Notes under the pieces: generated by a model
Told to the model about the DNA's origin: nothing
The model's input: only the letters and a program-made list of their open reading frames with translations
The model's database searches: none
Made by a program: the position numbers and the translations under genes
Assembly (NCBI RefSeq): GCF_008933115.1
Contig: NZ_WBVO01000012.1
Location: 28,550-92,549 of the forward strand
DNA from: Phaeocystidibacter luteus
Lineage (GTDB): Bacteria > Bacteroidota > Bacteroidia > Flavobacteriales > Schleiferiaceae
Reading direction: 5' to 3'
Length of the DNA stretch: 64,000 nt
Shown: positions 1-7,876 of the stretch, in pieces
Numbering within the stretch: position 1 is the first letter of the stretch
How the letters are laid out: each line of letters begins with the position of its first letter

Positions 1-100
1 ACAAGCCCCAAGCCTCAAGCCTATTTATGTAAACCTTTCAACTCTAGCCTAGCGTCCAACCCTCCAACCCTCTAACTCTCTAACCCTCTTTTCTCCGGAG
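1..100 (-). repeat. Degenerate intergenic repeat tract, copy 1
   Basis: Read on the minus strand, this stretch contains GAGGGTTAGAGAGTTAG, then GAGGGTTGGAGGGTTGGAC, then GGCTTGAGGCTTGGGGCTTG. The same two kinds of unit, in the same order, occur on the plus strand at 40493-40620. The 14-mer AAGCCTCAAGCCTA at 10-23 recurs exactly at 40792-40805. The units are imperfect and no open frame runs through them, so this is a dispersed non-coding repeat family. The left end lies outside the window. Confidence 0.6.
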
Positions 101-467
101 GGGCTCCACCCCCGCCCCCTGTAGCGAAGTTCTAGATTTATAGGGATAACTATGGTCTGTTCAAGAGGACGAATCAGGGACATTTGGTTGACAAATGGTG
201 GACATTTTCTCTAACCTGAAGATTCGTTTTGTTGTCTACGATGTGTCTTATTGAGAAACAGCAGAGGGGCCAATTACTGTATAACTTGAGACCGGGGAGG
301 GGCTAATCAGCCCGTATGGAAAGAGCTGCTCAGCTGCTAGTTTCACAGCCCATCTGTGTAAACGTTTCTTAGAATTATTCGGACCTGATGATTTCTGTGT
401 TTTCACTGAATTTCTGATTTGAGATTCGAGTCTAAACATTAAAGTAGCTCTACCTTGTCTTATTCAA
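101..467. other. Gene-free region upstream of higB
   Basis: No convincing gene is seen. A 63-codon minus-strand frame at 248-439 has unremarkable composition and no recognisable motif and was left out. The stretch contains a C-rich patch near 100-120 that continues the repeat tract, and otherwise unremarkable sequence up to the higB operator. Confidence 0.5.
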
Positions 468-501
468 TGTTGTCCAATTAGACAACAAGATGTAAGTTTG
501 T
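468..501 (+). promoter_or_regulatory. higBA promoter and palindromic operator
   Basis: A 20-bp dyad at 468-487 reads TGTTGTC-CAATTA-GACAACA, with 7-bp arms and an AATT core. The Bacteroidota -7 element TAAGTTTG lies at 493-500, with TTG at 470-472 placed 20 nt upstream. The dyad therefore covers the -33 region, which is where an autorepressing HigA-type antitoxin would be expected to bind. The ATG of the toxin is only 1 nt beyond the -7 box, so the transcript would be essentially leaderless. Confidence 0.7.
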
Positions 502-861
502 ATGGGTAAAAGACAATTGTATTTCTACAAGAACTACTTCGAAGAGTTTTTCAGGGTCCAGTCGAAACGGGTCCGATACAAAGTTCTTTGGACATTGCGG
601 ATAGTTTCCGAATTGGAAAATGTTCCCGAGAAATATTTGAAGCGCCTCAGAGGCACATCTGGCATCTATGAGGTCCGAATCCGAGTTGGAACCAACATCT
701 ATCGCGTTTTCTGTTTTTTCGATAGAGATGACATTATCGTTGTAGGACATGGTTTTCAGAAGAAAGACCAGAAAGTGCCTAGGTCAGAAATCTTGAAGGC
801 AGAAGAAGTAAAAAGAAAGTATTATGAAGAATATAAAGAAGGACCTAACCAGTCTAAATGA
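502..861 (+). CDS. higB: HigB/RelE-superfamily toxin (Gp49-like)
   Basis: A 119-residue basic protein with the pattern of phage-derived Gp49-like/HigB toxins: an N-terminal helix pair, LKRLRGTSGIYEVRIRVG in the middle, YRVFCFFDRDDIIVVGHGF as the central strands, and a Lys/Arg-rich C-terminal helix. Family members are mRNA interferases acting on ribosome-bound transcripts. The gene overlaps the downstream antitoxin by 38 nt, and toxin-before-antitoxin order is typical of HigBA. It would be controlled by the palindrome just upstream. The family call is strong. Toxicity and target preference cannot be read from the sequence. Confidence 0.85.
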   Translation: MGKRQLYFYKNYFEEFFRVQSKRVRYKVLWTLRIVSELENVPEKYLKRLRGTSGIYEVRIRVGTNIYRVFCFFDRDDIIVVGHGFQKKDQKVPRSEILKAEEVKRKYYEEYKEGPNQSK

Positions 862-1129
862 TTTCATAGAACAGAATGTAGGTCCAGAAGGAACGATAGA
901 GCGGGAAGAGTTCGAGACTGAGTATGACACCTTCAAACTTGGTGTATTGATACAGCAAGCGAGGGAGCGAAAAGGGCTCACTCAACAACAGTTGGCTGAA
1001 CTAGCTGGTACTAATAAGTCGTACATTTCAAAATTAGAACACAACTTAAAGGATATCAGGTTCTCCACCTTGCAAAGAATAATCAATGAAGGACTGGGAG
1101 GGAAAATGGAGATCAGGTTAAAGTTCTAA
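824..1129 (+). CDS. higA: HigA-like antitoxin, XRE-family HTH
   Basis: A 101-residue protein with a Cro/C1-type helix-turn-helix at about residues 40-90, recognisable from GVLIQQARERKGLTQQQLAE, GTNKSYISKLE and STLQRIINEG. The N-terminal ~35 residues are acidic and probably contact the toxin, since the 824 start lies inside the toxin gene. HigA proteins neutralise HigB and repress their own operon; the 468-487 dyad is the likely binding site. The ATG at 824 gives a 38-nt overlap, consistent with translational coupling. No SD sequence is evident, as is usual for this phylum. Confidence 0.85.
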   Translation: MKNIKKDLTSLNDFIEQNVGPEGTIEREEFETEYDTFKLGVLIQQARERKGLTQQQLAELAGTNKSYISKLEHNLKDIRFSTLQRIINEGLGGKMEIRLKF

Positions 1130-1166
1130 GTTTGCCTCTCACTGTACATCTTCATCAAACGCTCTC

Positions 1167-1493
1167 ATGAGAACGCTCTCAAAGGTCCTTTTGTCCATAC
1201 CGTACCTCATTTATATGGGGTATGTGATCGTCTTCTTCAATCCACAAAAGTTAAACTGGGTATTTCCCGATATGCAGAGTTACAATCTGCAGATGTCTGT
1301 TTTAGCAGTTCTAATGCTCACTTCCCTTGGGATTCAACTGCGTATCCTATGGTCGTTTAAGAATATAGCCCGCAGCAAAAAAGTGAATTGGACCTGGTTG
1401 CAGTTTTTCTTTTCTGGTATCGTTGGACTGTTTTTTATTTGGAAGAAGTGGGAAGAGTTCGAGTTGCTAGACAAAGCGGCACAAGAGTCTTAA
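1167..1493 (+). CDS. Small three-helix membrane protein
   Basis: A 108-residue protein with three hydrophobic stretches: about residues 5-25 (LLSIPYLIYMGYVIVFF), 40-62 (LQMSVLAVLMLTSLGIQL) and 80-98 (LQFFFSGIVGLFFIW). A short basic loop (KNIARSKKVNW) precedes the last helix, and the tail is acidic. It follows higA by 37 nt but no functional link is evident. I do not recognise the family. Codon use resembles the neighbours, so it is probably real. Confidence 0.6.
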   Translation: MRTLSKVLLSIPYLIYMGYVIVFFNPQKLNWVFPDMQSYNLQMSVLAVLMLTSLGIQLRILWSFKNIARSKKVNWTWLQFFFSGIVGLFFIWKKWEEFELLDKAAQES

Positions 1494-1559
1494 TAAAACT
1501 GAACCGGCCATTAACTCAACTAATTGGCCGATTGTGATTTGTTGTGCCTCACCTCCAGC

Positions 1560-1706
1560 CCTCTGAGCCTCTCCCGAATCGGCTGCGCCTCTCGGGATGC
1601 TTCCTTTCAGTCAGCACATCAGTCTATTAGTCCGACCATCCAAAAGTCTATAAGTCCAAAGGTCCAAAGGTCCACGAGTCTCACCCCATCCAAACCAATT
1701 TCTTAA
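1560..1706 (-). repeat. Degenerate intergenic repeat tract, copy 2
   Basis: This gap between the small membrane protein and the TraB gene holds repeated AAGTCCAAAGGTCC-like units. AGTCTATTAGTCCGACCATC at 1621-1640 matches the reverse complement of 40493-40512 at 18 of 20 positions. The 60-codon frame running through it (1524-1706) is rich in S, P, I and K only because of the repeats and is not counted as a gene. The orientation is the same as in copy 1. Confidence 0.6.
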
Positions 1707-1768
1707 CTTCTGCGTTTTATTTTTAATCGCTCATTCAAAAAAGACTTCCTCTTCTCAAAAGACCTAGT

Positions 1769-4700
1769 ATGCTAAGAAAACTTCTTATCGCTCTAATTCT
1801 TCCAATTGGAGCATTCGCTCAGGTGTCAAAAGACTACCAAGGGCTTCTATGGAAAATTTCAGGTAACGGACTCGAAGAGCCTTCCTACCTCTATGGAACC
1901 ATGCATGTGAGTAACCGCGTTGCGTTCCACCTAAGTGAAACTTTCTTCGACGCCATCGATAACGCCGATATCATCGCGCTCGAAACAAACCCAGAAATGT
2001 GGGTCGAAGAACTGACAAATTCTGCCCTCCATAACGATTACTACGAGATTCAAAGCAGATACAGCCGCTACAACATGCCGCTGTATTCCTCCTTCCTTGC
2101 CGAGATGCCACAACAACAAGATTGGGAGTACTTCCTGGCTCAAGATCAAGGGATGCTCAACAATCTTCTGTACCGCAAGAATCCCTACGATCAAGATTTT
2201 GCAGAAAACACTTATCTAGACCTTTTCATCTTTCAAGCGGGAAAGAAAGGTGGGAAGACCATCGTTTCACTCGAAGATTACAAAGAGTCATTCCTTCAAG
2301 TGTTGCAATCGGGTAAGTCTGACGAAGATGCCGTATACATTACGGAACGCCAAGCACGCGATTTACTAGGTGATTTTAGCGATTGGGGTTCACTCATGGA
2401 AGACGCCTACCGCAAGGGAGATCTCGATCTCATCGATACACTCAACACAGTTCTGTATCCAAGTAAGTATTACCGTGTTAACATGCTCGATGTCCGCAAT
2501 CAAATTATGGTTGAAGGCATGGATTCTCTCATGAAGGAAGGTGTTCTGTTCACAGGCGTTGGCGCCGCACACCTTCCAGGCGATATGGGTGTCATCAACC
2601 TACTTCGCGAAATGGGGTACACGGTAGAAGCGGAAGAGCGCGCCATCACCACCACAAGCATCAGTAAAAAAGAGGAAATCGACGATATCATCTATACACA
2701 TCCTACCCAGGATTTTATATCAGACGATGGATTCGTAACCCTCACCGTTCCCGGAACACTCACCAAACTACTAGGTACTCCATACCAAGAGTACATGTAT
2801 GCCGATATGGCAAACGGTTCTTTCTACAGCCTTCGTAGAATTCCAACATTCGGACACTTAAACAACCGCGATGCCGAGTTCTTCTTTGGGAAGATTGATA
2901 GCATGCTGTTCGAGAATATTCCGGGAAAGATTCTTTCTAAAGACACCATCGAAGTTTCCGGGTTTCCAGCACTCGACATCCGCAATGAAACTCGAATGGG
3001 CGACCATCAACATTATCAAATTGTATTCACCGAGCTCGAAGTGCTCATATTCAAGGTCGGTGGAAACAAGGAGTTCGCAAATTCTGAGTTACCGGAGCTT
3101 TTCTTCCAAAGCATTGAGCTTCACCCCGCAACAGAAGAAGCGCTTTACAGTCCCAAATTCGCCGGATTCGAAGTGTCGCTACCCGGCGTGGTTCGTACCG
3201 AGCAGTACGAAGGGGTATTCGAAAACCCACACTATACTTTTTGGGCTCAGTCGTTTGATGAAGGCGACTATTATGCAGTAGGCATGCGCCAATTCCACGA
3301 CTTCGCCTACCTCGAAGAAGACGATTTCGAACTGGAGTACCTAGTGGAGAAAATGGCCGAAGAAAAGGAATTCGATATCGATGAACTCGAAGTTGTTAAC
3401 GAAAACGGTGAGCATTTTAGCCGATTCGAAGTGAGCAACGAAGAAGGTCTAAAGCTCTTTGGAGAGGTCCACATTCAAGGCCCTAAGTACGTCATGCTTA
3501 TTACCGACTCAGAGTCGAAGGCTACACGCACTAGTTTCTTCAATTCCTTCTCCTTTTCTCCGTGGAAATATCAAGACGAGTTCACGGTTCAAAAGGATAG
3601 CGTTCTGCACATTTCCCTCGAATCGCCAGCTCGTTTGAATGACTATGAGTCGTTCTTTAGAAACCTGTATGAAAACCGCGGTTTCGGTAGTGACGATGAG
3701 GACATGAGCTTCACCGGTGAGTATACAGAGAAGATGCTCACTTATCCTCCAACCGGAGAGCAATTGCTCGTGAGCATGCGCACTCTTCATAAGTACGGTT
3801 CATTCGAAAGTACGGAGGAGTTCTGGGAAGATAAGAAGGAAGATTTCATCGAGGACAAGGGATTAGTCATCCTAAAAGATTCCATCCTTTCGCGTGAGGA
3901 GCGCGATGGATACCTGATGGAGATGGCAGCGTTTACATTGACCGATACAAATACACGCCGACTCATAGAAGTACGCATGATTCTAGAGAATTCCGCTGTG
4001 TATAGCCTGTACGCGATGTCGGACTCTCTAGGGTATCAATCTCAATTCGCTTCCGCAGCCTTGAATAGCTTCGCCTCAGCAGGCGACACCCTAATTGGAA
4101 CCCCTATTACCGAAAGTAAATCCGACCTGTTCTTCGCGGCGCTCGAGAGTCGCGATAGTGTGGATGTGTTTGAGGCTAGCAAGTCTGTATACGTCGTTGA
4201 TTTCAAAGATGAAGACGCTGACTATATCAAGGAATACGTTCAGAATTATACGCAAGAAGGCTTCGATCGTACGGCAAGATTGCAGTTGCTTCATCAGCTT
4301 CCTGATCTTGAAGCGAATAGAGTAGATCACATCGAGTTCTTGGGCGAATTCTATTACGAGAAGCTCGATTCATCCGCATATCTGTTCTCCATTCTGGATT
4401 GCCTCCTCGAGTTTAACATGCAGGAAGGGGTCGACAAATTCAACCAGCTCATACTGGACGAACCACCGTTTACCACAAGTTCATATACCTATTCAAGTCT
4501 CTTTGCAGGTTTCAATGATTCACTCGAATTGGCTAAGTCGATTTACCCAGATATCATGACCCTTGCCGATTTTGAAGATTACCGTGGCGAGATCTACGAG
4601 TTGCTCAGCACCTTACTCGACAGTGGATATGTTGAGGGAGCAGATTATCAGTATAAATATGAAACACTGTTGCTCTTCGCGAAAGTAGAACTCAAGAAGC

Positions 4701-5341
4701 AACATGCGGCAGATGAAATGAGAAGCGCATATGGTCGACCTGCAAGCATGAATGGTGACCTTGAGGTATATTCAAACTTGCTCTCGCCTTTTGCTGATAA
4801 TGAAGACGTTCAAGAGCATTATTTGAAACTTCAGCGCATCAGAAACAAGCGAATATTGGCCGATATGCTCATGCTAACCGATGGGTATGTAGACGTGCCT
4901 GATTCAAGTTGGAATTACATTGCAAAGGATCCAAAGGCGCTGTACGACATCTTCCCATATTTGATTGAAGAGGATAAGTTGGATGTGCTTGACGAGCAGT
5001 ATCGTTCGAGAGACGCGCTAGCGAAGAGTATCATGGCCAACAACTATTACCGCAGTTATGACACCATCTCATTCATCCGAAGCGAGAAGATTGATATCAA
5101 ACCATTCCCAGCCGAAGTGTTCTTCTTCCGTGGAAGGAATGATGATGACAAGCTGTGGAACCTACTTTACGTCGTAGTTGAAGACAAAGAGGAGCTCGAT
5201 ACGGAGTATGCCATTGCAACCAATGGAGAAACGTACAACGAGAGCATCAGCGATATTGATGAAATTATTGAAGATGCCATGAAGGAAATTAAGCTCCACG
5301 ACCGCGAACGCGTAGTTCAAGATCGGGGCGTTTACTATTAA
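1769..5341 (+). CDS. Giant secreted TraB/GumN-domain protein
   Basis: 1190 residues. A signal peptide (residues 1-17, ending GAFAQ) is followed by a TraB/PrgY/GumN (Tiki-like) domain at about 20-300. It shows the GTMH motif at 43-46, an ALETNP motif near 72 and GVGAAHLPG near 263-271. These Gly/His motifs are the conserved metal-site residues of the family, whose characterised Tiki members are metalloproteases. The remaining ~890 residues match nothing I recognise. They are acidic, rich in F, Y, D and E, and look like several alpha/beta repeats followed by a helical segment. Normal family members have about 280-350 residues, so the extension is striking. It is expected to be periplasmic or surface-exposed. 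A shared terminator separates it from the convergent transporter. Confidence 0.75.
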   Translation: MLRKLLIALILPIGAFAQVSKDYQGLLWKISGNGLEEPSYLYGTMHVSNRVAFHLSETFFDAIDNADIIALETNPEMWVEELTNSALHNDYYEIQSRYSRYNMPLYSSFLAEMPQQQDWEYFLAQDQGMLNNLLYRKNPYDQDFAENTYLDLFIFQAGKKGGKTIVSLEDYKESFLQVLQSGKSDEDAVYITERQARDLLGDFSDWGSLMEDAYRKGDLDLIDTLNTVLYPSKYYRVNMLDVRNQIMVEGMDSLMKEGVLFTGVGAAHLPGDMGVINLLREMGYTVEAEERAITTTSISKKEEIDDIIYTHPTQDFISDDGFVTLTVPGTLTKLLGTPYQEYMYADMANGSFYSLRRIPTFGHLNNRDAEFFFGKIDSMLFENIPGKILSKDTIEVSGFPALDIRNETRMGDHQHYQIVFTELEVLIFKVGGNKEFANSELPELFFQSIELHPATEEALYSPKFAGFEVSLPGVVRTEQYEGVFENPHYTFWAQSFDEGDYYAVGMRQFHDFAYLEEDDFELEYLVEKMAEEKEFDIDELEVVNENGEHFSRFEVSNEEGLKLFGEVHIQGPKYVMLITDSESKATRTSFFNSFSFSPWKYQDEFTVQKDSVLHISLESPARLNDYESFFRNLYENRGFGSDDEDMSFTGEYTEKMLTYPPTGEQLLVSMRTLHKYGSFESTEEFWEDKKEDFIEDKGLVILKDSILSREERDGYLMEMAAFTLTDTNTRRLIEVRMILENSAVYSLYAMSDSLGYQSQFASAALNSFASAGDTLIGTPITESKSDLFFAALESRDSVDVFEASKSVYVVDFKDEDADYIKEYVQNYTQEGFDRTARLQLLHQLPDLEANRVDHIEFLGEFYYEKLDSSAYLFSILDCLLEFNMQEGVDKFNQLILDEPPFTTSSYTYSSLFAGFNDSLELAKSIYPDIMTLADFEDYRGEIYELLSTLLDSGYVEGADYQYKYETLLLFAKVELKKQHAADEMRSAYGRPASMNGDLEVYSNLLSPFADNEDVQEHYLKLQRIRNKRILADMLMLTDGYVDVPDSSWNYIAKDPKALYDIFPYLIEEDKLDVLDEQYRSRDALAKSIMANNYYRSYDTISFIRSEKIDIKPFPAEVFFFRGRNDDDKLWNLLYVVVEDKEELDTEYAIATNGETYNESISDIDEIIEDAMKEIKLHDRERVVQDRGVYY

Positions 5342-5361
5342 ACGATATTCCCAACACAAGG

Positions 5362-5395
5362 AAAAGAGCGGCTATTCAGTCGCTCTTTTTTTGTT
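5362..5395. terminator. Bidirectional intrinsic terminator
   Basis: AAAAGAGCG (5362-5370) pairs with CGCTCTTTT (5381-5389) around a 10-nt loop, with an A-run on one side and a T-run on the other. It can end both the TraB gene (plus) and the BCCT transporter (minus), whose stop codon lies in the loop. Confidence 0.85.
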
Positions 5396-6922
5396 TCTGA
5401 TGATGAAGAACACGATGCCGATGCTCACGGCAATCATTGTGAAGAGGGAGGGCAACCCACCAAGATTCGACAGCATCCGAATACCGTCCAAACCCGTCGC
5501 GTCTTCTCCACCTCCAAACGAGATCATCACCCAGGCAATGATGCCAATCAGTGCCCCCCAGGTTACTTGAATCCATTTAGGCGGCTCTTGATTTTGGGGA
5601 GAAATTCCTGTTGAGCTAATGCCCGACATAGCCGAAGTATTGCTGTCAGCGGCCGTGACGTACGACAAAAACGATGTAATGAGGTAGATGACGCTCAACA
5701 CTTGCGCGATAGGCAAGAGCTCGAAGAGGGCGAAGATGATTTCTCCGGCGTTTCCACCAGAATCTAATATGTTCCAAAGCGTGTCGGAACCGCTTGCAGA
5801 AACCAGTGCGCTACCGCTAAATATGCCCATCCAGAGTATTCCAAAAAGTGAGGGATAGAGCAGGTTGAATCGTATGACCTCCCGTATCGTTCTGCCTTGC
5901 GAAATCCTGCCTAAAAATACCGCCGTAATGGGTGTCCAGGCTAGCCAATTTGCCCAGTAGAATATGGTCCAGTCGCCCGCCCATTCACGATTCTCGCTAC
6001 TGAAACCAATCATACTCCGCTCTGGGAAAGTCGTTATGAATTCTGATACACCCCTGCCCGTGAGCCTGAGTATCTCGGTTGTTGGTCCGAGCAAGAGCAT
6101 CGCCCCAGCTATTAGGATGAAGATACGAACGTTCCAGGTGGACAGAATCCGAATTCCCTTTTGGAGACCGCTTGTAGCAGAAATTGTGAAGGCAAGAACG
6201 ACCAAAATGGTAATGACTCCGAAAAGTAATGGCGAGGAACGAATTGAAGTAAGTTGAGTTACACCGCCCGAGAGGACGAGAATTCCAGCTCCTAAGCTTG
6301 CGGCCATTCCCGCTACCAAAGCGAAAAGTGCGAGTACATTCAGAATGTTCCCGAGCTTATCGGCTTTCACTCCAGCTAGTGGGCGCAGTAATGACGATAA
6401 TCCAAATGGTCCCTTTAAGTTGTAATAGCCAATGGCAAAAGCCACTGCTGCAAGGGTGTATATTCCATACGGGATGAATGACCAATGCATGAACATGGTC
6501 GACATGGCGAAATCGGCTGCTTCTGGAGTTGCAGGCGTGATGTGCAGTCCCGGTGGAGGCTGATGGTAGTGGTACAAGGGTTCCATGGGACCCCAGAAAA
6601 GAATTCCGGAAGCGATCGTGGTGGATAAGGTAATGGCAAACCACCTGAACTTTGTCAGTTGAGGTTTGGCTTTGCTGCCTCCAACTCGGACTCTGCCTGC
6701 TGGCGAGAAGTACAAAACGACTACAATCAATAGAAAGAAAAGGGCAGCTGAGCTGAAGAGCCAATCAAATGTGTTTAGAATAATTGCATTTAGCTTCTGC
6801 ATGGTGGCGACGAACGCGCTGGGTTGCACTAGACTGTAGACTGCAGCAAAGGCCACGATGGCGAAACTTGGAATGAAGACGGCTTTTCGAAGTCGGGAAA
6901 GGGACATGAGTTCAATGTACAT
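5372..6922 (-). CDS. BCCT-family (betaine/choline/carnitine) transporter
   Basis: A 516-residue polytopic membrane protein with about 12 hydrophobic segments. The BCCT hallmark is clear in GDWTIFYWANWLAWTPI and the following GRISQGRTIREVIRFNLL; FWGPMEPLYHYHQPP is the second conserved block. The family imports trimethylammonium compounds such as glycine betaine, choline or carnitine, driven by Na+ or H+, for osmoprotection or catabolism. The substrate cannot be set from sequence alone. The cytoplasmic tails are short, so an osmosensing C-terminal domain like that of BetP is absent. Met-6 (MSLSRL) is an alternative start. It stands alone between two plus-strand genes. Confidence 0.9.
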   Translation of the reverse strand: MYIELMSLSRLRKAVFIPSFAIVAFAAVYSLVQPSAFVATMQKLNAIILNTFDWLFSSAALFFLLIVVVLYFSPAGRVRVGGSKAKPQLTKFRWFAITLSTTIASGILFWGPMEPLYHYHQPPPGLHITPATPEAADFAMSTMFMHWSFIPYGIYTLAAVAFAIGYYNLKGPFGLSSLLRPLAGVKADKLGNILNVLALFALVAGMAASLGAGILVLSGGVTQLTSIRSSPLLFGVITILVVLAFTISATSGLQKGIRILSTWNVRIFILIAGAMLLLGPTTEILRLTGRGVSEFITTFPERSMIGFSSENREWAGDWTIFYWANWLAWTPITAVFLGRISQGRTIREVIRFNLLYPSLFGILWMGIFSGSALVSASGSDTLWNILDSGGNAGEIIFALFELLPIAQVLSVIYLITSFLSYVTAADSNTSAMSGISSTGISPQNQEPPKWIQVTWGALIGIIAWVMISFGGGEDATGLDGIRMLSNLGGLPSLFTMIAVSIGIVFFIIRNKKRATE

Positions 6923-6973
6923 CCAATTCTATAAAATCGTACCTTGTTAATACATCACTAAAAAACTGCACGT

Positions 6974-7699
6974 ATGAAGATTGTTGGATACTCACTTGTT
7001 TTAGCGCTGGTTTTTGCCTCATGTTCTAGAGACGATGACCCTACACCAAACCCTACACCTACTAAAGGAAACATCTCGGGTGAAGTGAACTTGTATCTTG
7101 AAGGTCCACAGCCTGCCGACGACGATGGGATGACCGTAAGTATTACAGGTACGAACTTCACTACCACGACCGACATCGATGGAAAATATGAATTCACAGA
7201 CGTGCCTTTTGGGTCGGTGGATTTGGTTTTTGAGAAGAGTGGGTACGGAACGTTCAAACGATTTGGAATAGATCACAGTGCCGCAGTCACTTTTATAAGT
7301 CCGAATCCTTCTTTAAGCCAACTTTCAACAACGTCCATCACAAATTTGTCCACTAGCGTGGTGGATACGGTAGTTACCGTTGCTACAACGATGAATCCTT
7401 CGGCTTCTAATGGAAACCCGAGGTATCTCACCTATTTCTTTAGCACAAGTTCCACAGTTTCGAATAACGAATGGAGCAATGTTCTGGGGGTAATCGAGGC
7501 GCAGATTGCTCCTTATAACCTGAATTTGCGGAAAAGTGCTCTGGAAACTATGGGATTTCAGTCAGGCCAAACGGTATATGTAAGATGCTATGGCAACTCG
7601 TATTGGACAAACGAATATGAAGATCCAAATTTGGGAATGACGGTCTATCCTAATTTGAATCAGATGACCGTTGCCGCGGCTTCGTTTGTTGTACCGTGA
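6974..7699 (+). CDS. Lipoprotein with a carboxypeptidase-regulatory-like domain
   Basis: 241 residues. A lipoprotein signal ends VFASC (Cys-17), followed by an Asp/Pro/Thr-rich linker. Residues 33-100 (ISGEVNLYLEG, DIDGKYEFTDVPFGSVDLVF) form a CarboxypepD_reg-like beta-sandwich, typical of Bacteroidota surface lipoproteins. The remaining ~140 residues are Ser/Thr-rich with a fibronectin-like look and include RYLTYFFSTS and VYVRCYGNSYW. It is probably an outer-membrane or surface lipoprotein of unknown role. It is followed convergently by the small anchor protein at 7703. Confidence 0.7.
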   Translation: MKIVGYSLVLALVFASCSRDDDPTPNPTPTKGNISGEVNLYLEGPQPADDDGMTVSITGTNFTTTTDIDGKYEFTDVPFGSVDLVFEKSGYGTFKRFGIDHSAAVTFISPNPSLSQLSTTSITNLSTSVVDTVVTVATTMNPSASNGNPRYLTYFFSTSSTVSNNEWSNVLGVIEAQIAPYNLNLRKSALETMGFQSGQTVYVRCYGNSYWTNEYEDPNLGMTVYPNLNQMTVAAASFVVP

Positions 7700-7702
7700 T
7701 CT

Positions 7703-7876
7703 TTAGAATCGATTGGATTTCTTCTTCATTTTAAAGCCTCCATATACCAACCCAGCTCCAATTAGAAGCTCTGTGAAGCCAAGAGGTGCTGGGGTGGACG
7801 GATTACCGGGTTGAGCATATGCAACGAATCCAAAAAGGATGAACATTGATAGTATAGAGAAGGTCTTCAACTTCAT
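7703..7876 (-). CDS. 57-residue protein with C-terminal membrane anchor (PID-CTERM-like)
   Basis: This small ORF begins MKLKTFSILSMFILFGF. It has a cleavable-type signal peptide ending VAYAQ, a Pro-rich spacer (PGNPSTPAPLG), one transmembrane stretch (FTELLIGAGLVYGGF) and a basic tail (KMKKKSNRF). This tripartite layout resembles the very short CTERM-type sorting-signal proteins of Bacteroidota often annotated as PID-CTERM. The exact P-I-D motif is not present here (it reads APLGF). Its ATG overlaps the TGA of the 1229-residue T9SS protein (ATGA at 7873-7876), so the two are translationally coupled. The function is unknown. The reading frame is clear from composition and overlap. Confidence 0.7.
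   Translation of the reverse strand: MKLKTFSILSMFILFGFVAYAQPGNPSTPAPLGFTELLIGAGLVYGGFKMKKKSNRF

Noticed and set aside
248..439. 63-codon minus-strand frame upstream of higB
   Set aside because: No recognisable motif, no promoter, and unremarkable composition.
1524..1706. 60-codon plus-strand frame rich in S, P, I and K
   Set aside because: It is only a read-through of the AAGTCCAAAGGTCC-like repeat units, without start context or domain character.
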